DNA of 64,000 nt. Source: UBA11872 sp965198285. Its GTDB lineage: Bacteria > Chloroflexota > UBA11872. Made by a program: the position numbers and the translations under genes. Location: assembly GCA_965198285.1 (NCBI GenBank), contig OZ240251.1, forward strand, positions 1 to 64,000, written 5' to 3'. Under the pieces are notes generated by a model. It was given only the letters and a program-made list of their open reading frames with translations. It made no database searches and had not been told where the DNA came from. Below are positions 49,325 to 57,060 of the stretch, piece by piece; within the stretch, counting starts at the first letter, position 1; each line of letters begins with the position of its first letter.

Positions 49325-50293
49325 GTGGCGATTGCTGTGCTGGCCGCCTGCCACGGAACGCTCGACGAAACAGTTGTGCTGCGCCTTACCGCTCGCGCCG
49401 CAACCGCCACCGGTAGCCAGCCCACAACCGCCGCGCCCGCGACTGCTGTCGGTCAGCATCGCGCCTCCGACGAGCCGGCGCAGCCGTCTGCCACACCCAC
49501 GGCCTCTTCATCACCGACACCCGCCCCAACGGCCACGCCAGCCCCAACGCCCACGCCGACTTCACCGCCCATGCCAGCGGTCGTCGTGGACCTGGACGGC
49601 GCCTCCGGCCGGCTCGTGGAAGTGATCGACGGCGACACATTCACGGTCGCGGCGCCGTCGGGCGAGGTCACGGTTCGAATAGTTGGAATTGACGCGCCGG
49701 AGTTTGACGATGTCGGGCAGCGCGTACTCGCCGAGCAGGCGCGTGAGGCCCTGCGCACACTCATTGGCGATGGCCCGCTGCGGCTCATCGCGGACGCGGA
49801 GCCGGCCGATGCCGGCGGCCGCTTGCTGCGGCACGTCTACCGAGCGGATCGTCTACTGGCCGCCGACCTGGCCCGGCAGGGCTGGGTGCGCGCACTTCCG
49901 ATTCCGCCGAACCTGGCGGAAGGGGAGACCATTGACCGCGCCGTCGCCGAGGCCCGCACCGGCGAGCATGGCATCTGGGCAGTTACAGCCGCCGACGTCT
50001 CGCTGACCGTCGACAAGGTGCGGGAAGTCGTGATGCTGAGCAACGCCGGCTCGGCGCCTCTGGACATTTCCGGCTGGTGGCTCGTCAGCCTGCGCGGCAA
50101 ACAGGTCTACCGATTTCCAACCCAGACCACCATCGCCCCGGGCCAAGACCTTCGGGTCGTGTCAGGGGGAGCCCCGGGCACGCATCGATTCCGGCAGCGC
50201 AACGTCTGGAACAACACCAGCCCCGACCCCGCCGAACTGCGTCGCACCGACGGACGCATCGTCGCCGTGTGGGACGACCCCGCTTCGCCCTAG
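49325..50293 (+). CDS. Lipoprotein with staphylococcal nuclease-like and lamin-tail domains
   Basis: The frame gives 322 residues from GTG 49325. The start is doubtful: the same frame upstream reads KLAPIAWGLLAGAVAIAVLAAC, a perfect lipoprotein signal, but has no standard start codon before an in-frame TGA at 49271. A base may be missing near 49280. A Thr/Pro linker precedes an SNase domain (VIDGDTF, VRIVGIDAPEF with the metal-binding Asp, LLRHVYRADR). A lamin-tail domain follows (MLSNAGSAPLDISGWWLVSL). The protein would be an exported, lipid-anchored nuclease. The lamin-tail domain often accompanies secreted nucleases. Confidence 0.82.
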   Translation: MAIAVLAACHGTLDETVVLRLTARAATATGSQPTTAAPATAVGQHRASDEPAQPSATPTASSSPTPAPTATPAPTPTPTSPPMPAVVVDLDGASGRLVEVIDGDTFTVAAPSGEVTVRIVGIDAPEFDDVGQRVLAEQAREALRTLIGDGPLRLIADAEPADAGGRLLRHVYRADRLLAADLARQGWVRALPIPPNLAEGETIDRAVAEARTGEHGIWAVTAADVSLTVDKVREVVMLSNAGSAPLDISGWWLVSLRGKQVYRFPTQTTIAPGQDLRVVSGGAPGTHRFRQRNVWNNTSPDPAELRRTDGRIVAVWDDPASP

Positions 50294-50400
50294 GGGACGC
50301 TGTTGTCCTCGCGGCTTCGCCCGAGCCGAAGCCCCCGGGTCGAAAACTTTTTAATGAGGCAGTCGGGCGGATCGCCCCAACTAGAGAGTCCCTAAGCCAA

Positions 50401-51979
50401 ATGAAGAGCCTCATGCCTGTGCGCTGCGGCGCTCTTGGTCCACGTGCAAAGCCCCGCCGCCTCGCCGCAATCCTGCTCGCGTCGCTTCTTGCCCTCGTCG
50501 CGTTCGTTACGCCCGTCGTTGCCGACAATTCGGACGCGGACGACATGGCGTCTGGCGGGCTCTCGGCCGAGGTTCAGCGGTACGCGTTCGCCTAACCCGA
50601 CGAGACCCTGGCCCACAACATCCCCAACCTGCTGGTATCCGTCGGCAACGCCGAGGTGGATTGCAACTTCCTTACCTACACAGGTCCACCGGCGGCCTCA
50701 CCCGCCGGGGCTTCGCCACCTCCGAAGTTATTGCCGAGCGTCCCGGCGGCCTCACCCAGTAGTAGTAGTACCAACGCGGAATCGTGGACTGCCAGGAACG
50801 CGACGGCGTCTGGCGCATGGCGCGCCGGCTCGTTTGGGATTACATCGGTGGCGGCTTGGGCAACGCCCCCGACCTAGGCACCGAGCCCGACCTCGTCAGC
50901 GAGCAGCCCGGATTGCCGCTCGGCCCCTGGGGCCACCGCGTGGCGACACGGCCGCGGACGGCACCGCCACCGGCTTCCTTGACTTCTTCAACGCCCTCGG
51001 CGGCCTGCAGGCCTTCGGCCATCCCAAGACCGAGGCCCGCCTCGACGATGCGCCCGGCGCCATGCTCGGCATTGACGACGCCGATCCCGGCGTGATCCGG
51101 CAGTACTTCCAGGCCGCCCTGTTCGAACACCGCCCTGGCAGCCTCGAGCCGGTGCAGCTGCGCTTCCTGGGCGACGACACGCGCAACGCGCTCTATCCGT
51201 TTGGTAGTCACCAAGCCTTCCAGAGCTTCCAGTCCGCCGCGCCGCTGCGCTATGGCCAGACCTACATTCCCGAGGGAACTTCAGTTAGAGACGCCCTCGT
51301 TGCGCTCTACCGCGCCGCGGACGGCGACAACTGGAATCGCAACGACAGCTGGCTCAGCGACGCCCCGCTCGGCGAATGGTACGGGGTGACCACCGACGAC
51401 ACCGGCCGCGTGATTGACCTGGACCTCTCCGAGAACCAGTTGAGCGGCGTGATTCCGGCTGAGATTGGCCGTCTCACCGACCTGGCACGGCTGTCCCTCT
51501 GGGGCAATCAGTTGCAAGGGGAAATCCCGCCCGCGATCGGCAGCCTCGACAATGTGACCCATCTGTCCCTCTGGGCCAATCAACTGCGTGGGGCCATTCC
51601 CGCCGAGTTGGGCGACATGGCCAGCCTGGAATGGGTGGCCCTCGGCATCAACGAGTTGACCGGCGAAATCCCGCCCGAGCTGGGCAACCTCACCAACCTG
51701 ACCCACGTGGACTTCACCTTGAACCAGCTCAGCGGCGCGATCCCGCCCGAGTTGGGCAACCTCAGCGACCTGACCGTGTTGGGTTTGGAACAGAACCAGT
51801 TGACCGGCGAGATTCCGGCCGACTTGGGAAATCTCGTCAACCTGCGCACGCTGCTCCTCGCGGGGAACCAGCTGACCGGGTGCGTCCCCGCGGGGTTGGA
51901 GACGGTCCCGGACAGCGACCTGGACGAGCTTGGTCTCCCCTTCTGCAAAGCCGAGGCGGATCCACCGGCGGCCGTCTAA
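50401..51979 (+). pseudogene. Broken secreted leucine-rich repeat protein
   Basis: From ATG 50401 a signal peptide (LAAILLASLLALVAFVTPVVA) and mature start are read until TAA at 50593. The same frame then continues sensibly (DETLAHNIPNLLVSVGNAEVDCNFLTYTG). Near 50680 the meaningful frame shifts (GGLTRRGFATSEVIAERPGGLTQ), meets three successive TAG codons at 50760-50768, and resumes (YQRGIVDCQERDGVW). It shifts again near 50940 to a long intact C-terminal part with at least five leucine-rich repeats (LDLSENQLSGVIPAEIG type) ending CKAEADPPAAV. The LRR part alone remains open to the stop at 51979. The first 500 bases of the long open frame there (from 50435) are not real protein. Confidence 0.85.
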
Positions 51980-52202
51980 GTCCTCGCGGCTCCTTGGCCA
52001 CATAGGCGTCGGGGCTGAAGGACAGAACGTCGGGCGCACAGGGCGCCCCGCTGTCGTCGTTTGACGACACCGGGCGCAGCCTCGCCGGCTGGCTGGCTGC
52101 GATGCGCGAGCGTCGGCCCTAGTCCTTAAGGCCGATTGCTCGCTCCGAAATTACGCCGTTCGGGCGATGGCGCTTCGCGCGCCGACGCCTACAGTGAGCC
52201 GA

Positions 52203-53171
52203 ATGAACACCGCGCCAGGAGCGCCCGATGACCTACTTCCGCAGGCAGCCCCAACCATGAACGACGTCGTCATCCAGACCGACGCACTGACCAAGCGCTA
52301 CGGGCGCGTGCTGGCCGTGGACCAACTCTCCCTGCAGGTCCCCCGCGGCCACGTGTTCGGACTGCTCGGCCCCAACGGCGCGGGCAAGACCACCGTCATG
52401 GGCATGCTGCTGGGGTTGGTTCGACCCACCTCCGGCAGCTTCAGCCTGCTGGGCGCGAACGGCGTCAGCAGGGACGCGCTGCGGCGCATTGGCGCCATCG
52501 TCGAGACACCGGCCTTCTACCCCTACCTCTCCGGTCGCCGCAACCTCGCATATTTCCAGGGCGTGATGGGAAGAAACGACCCCCGCGAACTGGACACGCT
52601 GCTGGAGCGCGTGGGACTGGCCGACCGCGCCGACGACGCCTTCAAGACCTACTCGCTCGGCATGAAACAGCGCCTGGGCCTGGCCTACGCGCTGCTGGGC
52701 GATCCCGAACTGCTGCTGCTGGACGAACCCACCAACGGCATGGACCCGGCCGGCATGGCCGAGGTCCGCGACCTGATTCGCGATCTCGGATCCGAAGGCC
52801 GCACGGTGCTGCTCTCCAGCCACCTGTTGAACGAAGTCGAGCAGGTCTGCGACAGCGTGGCCATCATTTCCAAGGGGCGACTGGTGGTGCAGGGCGACGT
52901 GGCCGACCTGCTGCGCCCGCAGGAACAGGTCCGTCTGCGAACCACCGATGACGCCAAGGCCCTGGCCATCCTGACGGCCTCGGACGCGGTCGAGGCAGCC
53001 AGGGCCCAGGACGACGCGCTGGTGGCGACGATCGCCCACGAGCGCTCGTCCGAACTCACCGCCCTGCTCAGCAAGTCCGAGGTCTACGTCACCGAAATCG
53101 CGCCGTTCCAGGTCTCCCTTGAGCAGTACTTCCTGGACGTCACCGGCGAGAACGGAGAACGGCCCGAATGA
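52203..53171 (+). CDS. ABC-2 exporter ATPase (BcrA/CcmA-like)
   Basis: From ATG 52203 this encodes 322 residues (a start at 52257 is also possible). Walker A is GPNGAGKTT (about 56-64), the signature is YSLGMKQRLGLA and Walker B is LLLLDEPTNGMDP, with the switch His in LLSSHLLNEVE. The C-terminal 80 residues form the regulatory extension common in exporters of the bacitracin/lantibiotic and ABC-2 type. Its stop overlaps the first permease start, and two further permeases follow. It would power export of a drug, peptide or lipid; the substrate is unknown. Confidence 0.93.
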   Translation: MNTAPGAPDDLLPQAAPTMNDVVIQTDALTKRYGRVLAVDQLSLQVPRGHVFGLLGPNGAGKTTVMGMLLGLVRPTSGSFSLLGANGVSRDALRRIGAIVETPAFYPYLSGRRNLAYFQGVMGRNDPRELDTLLERVGLADRADDAFKTYSLGMKQRLGLAYALLGDPELLLLDEPTNGMDPAGMAEVRDLIRDLGSEGRTVLLSSHLLNEVEQVCDSVAIISKGRLVVQGDVADLLRPQEQVRLRTTDDAKALAILTASDAVEAARAQDDALVATIAHERSSELTALLSKSEVYVTEIAPFQVSLEQYFLDVTGENGERPE

Positions 53172-54055
53172 CCAGCCAGGTTCTTTCCCTCACCCGCCTG
53201 GAGTGGTTCAAGCTCCGCCACCGCCGCATGCCCTGGATCTTGCTGGCGCTCTCCGTGCTGCTGGTGCAGGTCGCCTTTTGGAGCAGCTATGCCCTGTTCC
53301 GCAGCGGCGAGATGGCGGTCAGCGAGGGCGGAGAGTCCGGCAACGTCACGGTCTCGACCACTGACCAATTCCCCGAAATGTTTGCCTTTCCGACCAGCCT
53401 TACCAACGGGCTCATCGTCGCGCACGGATTCGGCGGCATCCTGCTGATGATCCTGGCCGCGTCGCTTATCGGATCGGAATACGGCTGGGGCACGCTGCGC
53501 ACCGTGCTGACCAAAGGCACGGGACGCTGGTCGCTCCTGACCGCCAAGCTGCTGCTGCTCGCCGGGCTCAGCGTCGGCGTGCTGATCGTCGCGACCGCTT
53601 CGGTGGCCGTCAGCAGCGCCATCGCCTTGGCCACACTGGACGCCAACTGGGTCTCGTCCTCCGCCGATTGGTCGGGTCTTGGCATCGGGTTCGGCAAGGC
53701 CATCTACGGCATGCTGCCCTACGTTGCGCTGGCGGTATTCGCGGCGGTCGTGACCTCGTCCTCGGGCGCCGCCATCGGCATATCCCTGGGCTACTACTTC
53801 GCCGAGTCGATCCTGGTCGGCGTGCTGGCGCAGTTCGACTGGTTCGAGCGCATCGCCGTCTTCATCCTGGGGCGAGCCGTCAGCGGGTGGGTGCGGACCG
53901 AGGGTGGCGTGTCGTTTCAATCGTCCGGGACAACCACTGGACTGCCGGACGAATCGCAGGCGTTTCTCGTCCTTCTGGCCTACGTCGTCGTGCTAACCGG
54001 AGCGGCCCTCTGGCTATTCCAGCGCCGCGAAGTGGCCGGGGCCAAGGGCGAGTAG
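53168..54055 (+). CDS. ABC-2 transporter permease, first of three
   Basis: This 295-residue protein has about six transmembrane helices. It begins with a cytoplasmic helix (SLTRLEWFKLRHRRMPWILL) shared with the two following permeases and ends FQRREVAGAKGE. The family hallmark stretch SLIGSEYGWGTLRTVLTKGTGR is conserved in all three. It overlaps the ATPase stop by 4 bp (ATGA), so the two are coupled. Confidence 0.9.
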   Translation: MTSQVLSLTRLEWFKLRHRRMPWILLALSVLLVQVAFWSSYALFRSGEMAVSEGGESGNVTVSTTDQFPEMFAFPTSLTNGLIVAHGFGGILLMILAASLIGSEYGWGTLRTVLTKGTGRWSLLTAKLLLLAGLSVGVLIVATASVAVSSAIALATLDANWVSSSADWSGLGIGFGKAIYGMLPYVALAVFAAVVTSSSGAAIGISLGYYFAESILVGVLAQFDWFERIAVFILGRAVSGWVRTEGGVSFQSSGTTTGLPDESQAFLVLLAYVVVLTGAALWLFQRREVAGAKGE

Positions 54056-54101
54056 CGACCATGCAGGATTGCATGCCCCAGCGGACTTTGCCGGATCGGT
54101 A

Positions 54102-54143
54102 CGCCCTCAACGCCACCGGCCCGGACGGGGAGTGGCTCGAATG
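54102..54143 (+). repeat. Vestigial ATPase tail before the second permease
   Basis: Read in frame, the last bases before the permease start give ALNATGPDGEWLE and a stop overlapping the ATG. This parallels the true ATPase end (FLDVTGENGERPE and stop). It seems to be what remains of the ATPase 3' end after the ATPase-tail/permease unit was duplicated. Confidence 0.65.
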
Positions 54144-54989
54144 ACCGCCCAGGTTCTCTCGCTCACCCGCTGGGAGTGGTACAAGCTCCGCCGCCGCTGG
54201 ATGCCGTGGATCCTGCTGTTCATTGTCGCGGCCCTTCCGCAAATGTCGCTGTGGGGCAGCGTCTCCGGAACGTTTGGATCCGAGACCGAGCAGGCCGTCC
54301 GCGGTGTCGATAGCACGCGTCTGCTCTTTCCGAACAGTGTGGTAGGCGGCCTGCTGGTCGCGCAGGTATACGGAATCGTCCTCATCATGATTCTGACTGC
54401 GTCGCTGATCGGAACCGAATACGGCTGGGGCGCCCTGCGGACCGTGCTGACCCAGGGGACGGGACGCTGGCCGTTTCTCACGTCCAAGCTCCTGCTGCTG
54501 GTCCTGCTGGGCGCCGCCGCACTTGGCGTTGGCGCCTTCGCCTGGGTTGTCGGCAGCGCGATCGCCATGGTCACCCTGGGCGACGGAGCCTGGCTGGCCG
54601 AATCCGCCGACTGGATCGAAGTCGTGAAGTGGTGCGGCAAGGCCGTTGTTGGGCTGATCCCCTACATCGCGCTGGCCGCCTTCGTGGCGGTGTTGACGTC
54701 ATCGTCCGGCGCCGCCATCGGGATAGCCCTTGGCTACTACCTCGTCGAGTCGATCCTGGTCGGCGTCCTGTTCAACTTCGACTGGTTCGAGCGCGTGGCC
54801 GAGTTCCTCATCGGCCCCGCCGGCTACGGGTGGATGGGAATCCCCGGCGGCATGACGTTTTCCTATCCCGCCGAGCTGCCGGACGCCGCCCAGTCCTTCG
54901 TCGTACTGCTGAGCTATAGCGTCATCCTGGGCGGCGGTGCCTTCTGGCTGTTCCAGCGCCGTGACATCGCCGGCGCCAAGGGCGAGTAG
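54141..54989 (+). CDS. ABC-2 transporter permease, second of three
   Basis: From ATG 54141 this encodes 282 residues (a reading from 54069 adds unconserved residues). It is a close paralogue of the preceding permease: SLTRWEWYKLRRRWMPWILL at the start, SLIGTEYGWGALRTVLTQGTGR in the first third, six predicted transmembrane helices, and the same FQRRDIAGAKGE ending. The start overlaps a vestigial ATPase tail, which may still provide translational coupling. Confidence 0.9.
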   Translation: MTAQVLSLTRWEWYKLRRRWMPWILLFIVAALPQMSLWGSVSGTFGSETEQAVRGVDSTRLLFPNSVVGGLLVAQVYGIVLIMILTASLIGTEYGWGALRTVLTQGTGRWPFLTSKLLLLVLLGAAALGVGAFAWVVGSAIAMVTLGDGAWLAESADWIEVVKWCGKAVVGLIPYIALAAFVAVLTSSSGAAIGIALGYYLVESILVGVLFNFDWFERVAEFLIGPAGYGWMGIPGGMTFSYPAELPDAAQSFVVLLSYSVILGGGAFWLFQRRDIAGAKGE

Positions 54990-55033
54990 CGCCGCCTGCG
55001 GGAGAATGCGCCACGCACAGCTCCGGAACACCG

Positions 55034-55075
55034 CGTTCTGGATGCCACCGGTGAGAACGGAGAGCGGCCCGAATG
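55034..55075 (+). repeat. Vestigial ATPase tail before the third permease
   Basis: The frame reads VLDATGENGERPE and a stop overlapping the next ATG. It is closer to the intact ATPase end than the copy before the second permease. The upstream bases add EHR, matching EQY in the ATPase. This supports duplication of an ATPase-end plus permease unit. Confidence 0.7.
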
Positions 55076-55978
55076 ATCACTAACGTGCTGTCGCTTACCA
55101 GGTGGGAGTGGTTCAAGCTCCGCCGCCGCCGCATGCCCTGGATTCTGCTGGTCATCAGCGTGCTCCTGCTGCAGATCACCTTCTGGGGCGCCTACGCCGT
55201 GTTGCGCGTCGGCGAAGCGGTGACGCTTGGAGACGGCGGCAGCACCGCGAGCGTTGGCGGTGACTTCCTCGAGGTCCTGGCTTTCCCGAACAACGCGATC
55301 ATCGGCCTCGCGGTCGCGCACGGCTTCGGCGTCATCCTCATCATGATCCTGGCCGCGTCGCTGACCGGCACCGAATACGGCTGGGGCACGGTGCGCACCG
55401 TGCTGACGCGCGGCGCCGGGCGCTGGCCACTTTTGGCCTCCAAGCTCCTCCTTGTTGCGCTCTTGGGCGCCGCCGCGCTGGTCGTCGGAACCGCCTCCCT
55501 GGCCATCAGTAGCTTCATCGCCTCGCTGACGTTGGAAGGCAGCAGCTGGATCGCCGCGTCCGCCGAGTGGGGCGAGGTCGCGCGAATGTTTGGGAAGACC
55601 GTCTTCGGGCTGTTGCCCTACGTGGCGCTGGCGGTGTTCTTCGCGGTGCTGACTTCGTCCTCCGGCGCGGCCATTGGGCTGAGCCTGGGCTACGCCGTGG
55701 CCGAGGGCATTGTTGTCGGCATCCTTGCCGCCTTCGATTGGTTCGAGCGCGTCTCCGGCTTCATCCTCGGCCCGGCGGTCGAAGCCTGGCTGGGCACTAC
55801 CGGCGACGTGCTCTTCTCCGGCGGGGGCGACGCGTCGTTTGGCTACGCGCCGCTCGACGCGTTGCAGCCCGATGCCCTGCAGGGCTTCCTGGTCTCGCTG
55901 GCCTACATCTTCATCCTGAGCGGCCTGGCCTTCTGGATCTTCCAGCGCCGCGACATCGCCGGCGCCAAGGGCGAATAG
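55073..55978 (+). CDS. ABC-2 transporter permease, third of three
   Basis: This 301-residue protein starts SLTRWEWFKLRRRRMPWILL, carries SLTGTEYGWGTVRTVLTRGAGR and ends FQRRDIAGAKGE, like its two neighbours. Six transmembrane helices are predicted. The external loop between helices 1 and 2 and the one near the C-terminus are the parts that differ most from its paralogues. The three permeases may form alternative or hetero-oligomeric pores with the single ATPase. Confidence 0.9.
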   Translation: MITNVLSLTRWEWFKLRRRRMPWILLVISVLLLQITFWGAYAVLRVGEAVTLGDGGSTASVGGDFLEVLAFPNNAIIGLAVAHGFGVILIMILAASLTGTEYGWGTVRTVLTRGAGRWPLLASKLLLVALLGAAALVVGTASLAISSFIASLTLEGSSWIAASAEWGEVARMFGKTVFGLLPYVALAVFFAVLTSSSGAAIGLSLGYAVAEGIVVGILAAFDWFERVSGFILGPAVEAWLGTTGDVLFSGGGDASFGYAPLDALQPDALQGFLVSLAYIFILSGLAFWIFQRRDIAGAKGE

Positions 55979-56044
55979 CCGGCAAGCCGTCGACGGAGTC
56001 TTGACCGTCGCTGAGTCGGCGGCGAAACTCGATAACTGAACTAA

Positions 56045-56318
56045 AGGCGTTGACGGAAACGCGTTCGGCGGGTGGCCCGCCGTAGCGAGCCCGGGACGGT
56101 GGAAGCCGGGCGGTCAGGGTCCCGCTGGAACATCCTTCCCGAGCCGCCGGTCGAAGGCCCGCGCGGGCTGGTAGAACCGGACGGAGTTGCGCTCCGTGAT
56201 CGGCGCAACGGCATCCGCTTTCGGGCGCGTGCCGGGTAAGTGGTGCGGTCCTTTCGACTGCGCAACGCGGGTGGTACCGCGGGTTTTCCGACCCGTCCCG
56301 TTTGGGGACGGGTTTTTT
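56045..56318 (+). promoter_or_regulatory. T-box riboswitch leader of the alaX-ileS operon
   Basis: The region holds the T-box core AACGCGGGTGGTACCGCGG (about 56264-56282), whose bulge pairs with the CCA end of uncharged tRNA. A rho-independent terminator follows directly (56292-56318). The GC-rich stems upstream fit stem I. A candidate isoleucine specifier codon ATC lies at 56132-56134 within ctggaacatccttcc; the downstream ileS gene agrees with this, but the stem was not folded. Uncharged tRNA-Ile would favour the antiterminator and allow expression of alaX and ileS. Confidence 0.9.
56292..56318 (+). terminator. T-box rho-independent terminator
   Basis: Stem cccgtccc (56292-56299) pairs with gggacggg (56305-56312), followed by six T (56313-56318). 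It sits between the T-box core and the alaX start, so it is the conditional terminator of the riboswitch rather than the end of the ABC operon. Confidence 0.92.
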
Positions 56319-56333
56319 CGTTGTTGGAGCGAC

Positions 56334-57056
56334 ATGGCAACCGACGCACTGTTCTACGCCGACAGCTACCTCCGAGATTTCGAGGCCACCGTCACGGTCG
56401 TCAGGCCGGACGGAGTGGCGCTGGACCGCACGGCCTTCTATCCGCTTGGCGGCGGGCAGCCCGGCGACCTGGGCGAACTGCGCGCCCACGGCCAGGTCTG
56501 GCCGGTGACGACCGTACGACGCCAGGGCGGGGACATCGTCCACCGGCTTGAAGGCGAACCGCCGCCAGCCGGGACCGCCGTTACGGGTCACCTGGACTGG
56601 GACCTGCGCTACGCCTTTATGCGCCTGCACACCGCCCTGCACGCGCTCTCAGGCGTGGTCTGGACCGGCTGGCAGGCCGACGTGACCGGCAGCCACATCT
56701 ACAACGACGGCGCCAAGGCCCGCATGGACTTCTCGCTGGAGGGCATTCGCATCAACGACGTCCGCGACGAGATCGAGGAGCGCCTGAACGCCGAACTGGC
56801 CGCCGCCCGACCCGTGCGCGCCTATGAACTGCCCCGCGCCGAAGCGCTTGAACTGCCCGACCTGATCCGTACCCACGTCAACCTGGTGCCCGCCCACATC
56901 GCCAACATCCGCATCGTGGAAATCGAAGGCCTGGACCGCCAGGCCGACGGCGGCACCCATGTCGCCAACACCAGCGAAGTCGGCCGCGTCGCCATCATCA
57001 ACGCCGCCAACAAGGGGCGCATCAATCGACGTCTCGAGATCGCCCTTACGGACTGA
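56334..57056 (+). CDS. alaX: Alanyl-tRNA editing protein AlaX
   Basis: From ATG 56334 this encodes 240 residues. The features of free-standing AlaX editing domains are FYPLGGGQPGDLG, RLHTALHALSGV (the zinc-binding HxxxH) and QADGGTHVANTSEVG. The last motif has Asp-Gly-Gly where many AlaX have Cys-Gly-Gly, so one zinc ligand may be replaced. Family members hydrolyse Ser- or Gly-tRNA-Ala. Being first in a T-box-controlled isoleucine operon is unexpected. It ends 4 bp before ileS. Confidence 0.9.
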   Translation: MATDALFYADSYLRDFEATVTVVRPDGVALDRTAFYPLGGGQPGDLGELRAHGQVWPVTTVRRQGGDIVHRLEGEPPPAGTAVTGHLDWDLRYAFMRLHTALHALSGVVWTGWQADVTGSHIYNDGAKARMDFSLEGIRINDVRDEIEERLNAELAAARPVRAYELPRAEALELPDLIRTHVNLVPAHIANIRIVEIEGLDRQADGGTHVANTSEVGRVAIINAANKGRINRRLEIALTD

Positions 57057-57060
57057 CTCC

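Noticed and set aside
50435..50940. First third of the long frame 50435-51979 as a real protein
   Set aside because: Its composition is Arg/Pro-rich noise, while the other frames here carry a signal peptide and continuous conserved sequence.
51281..52039. A 252-codon minus-strand frame
   Set aside because: It is the antisense shadow of the leucine-rich repeats.
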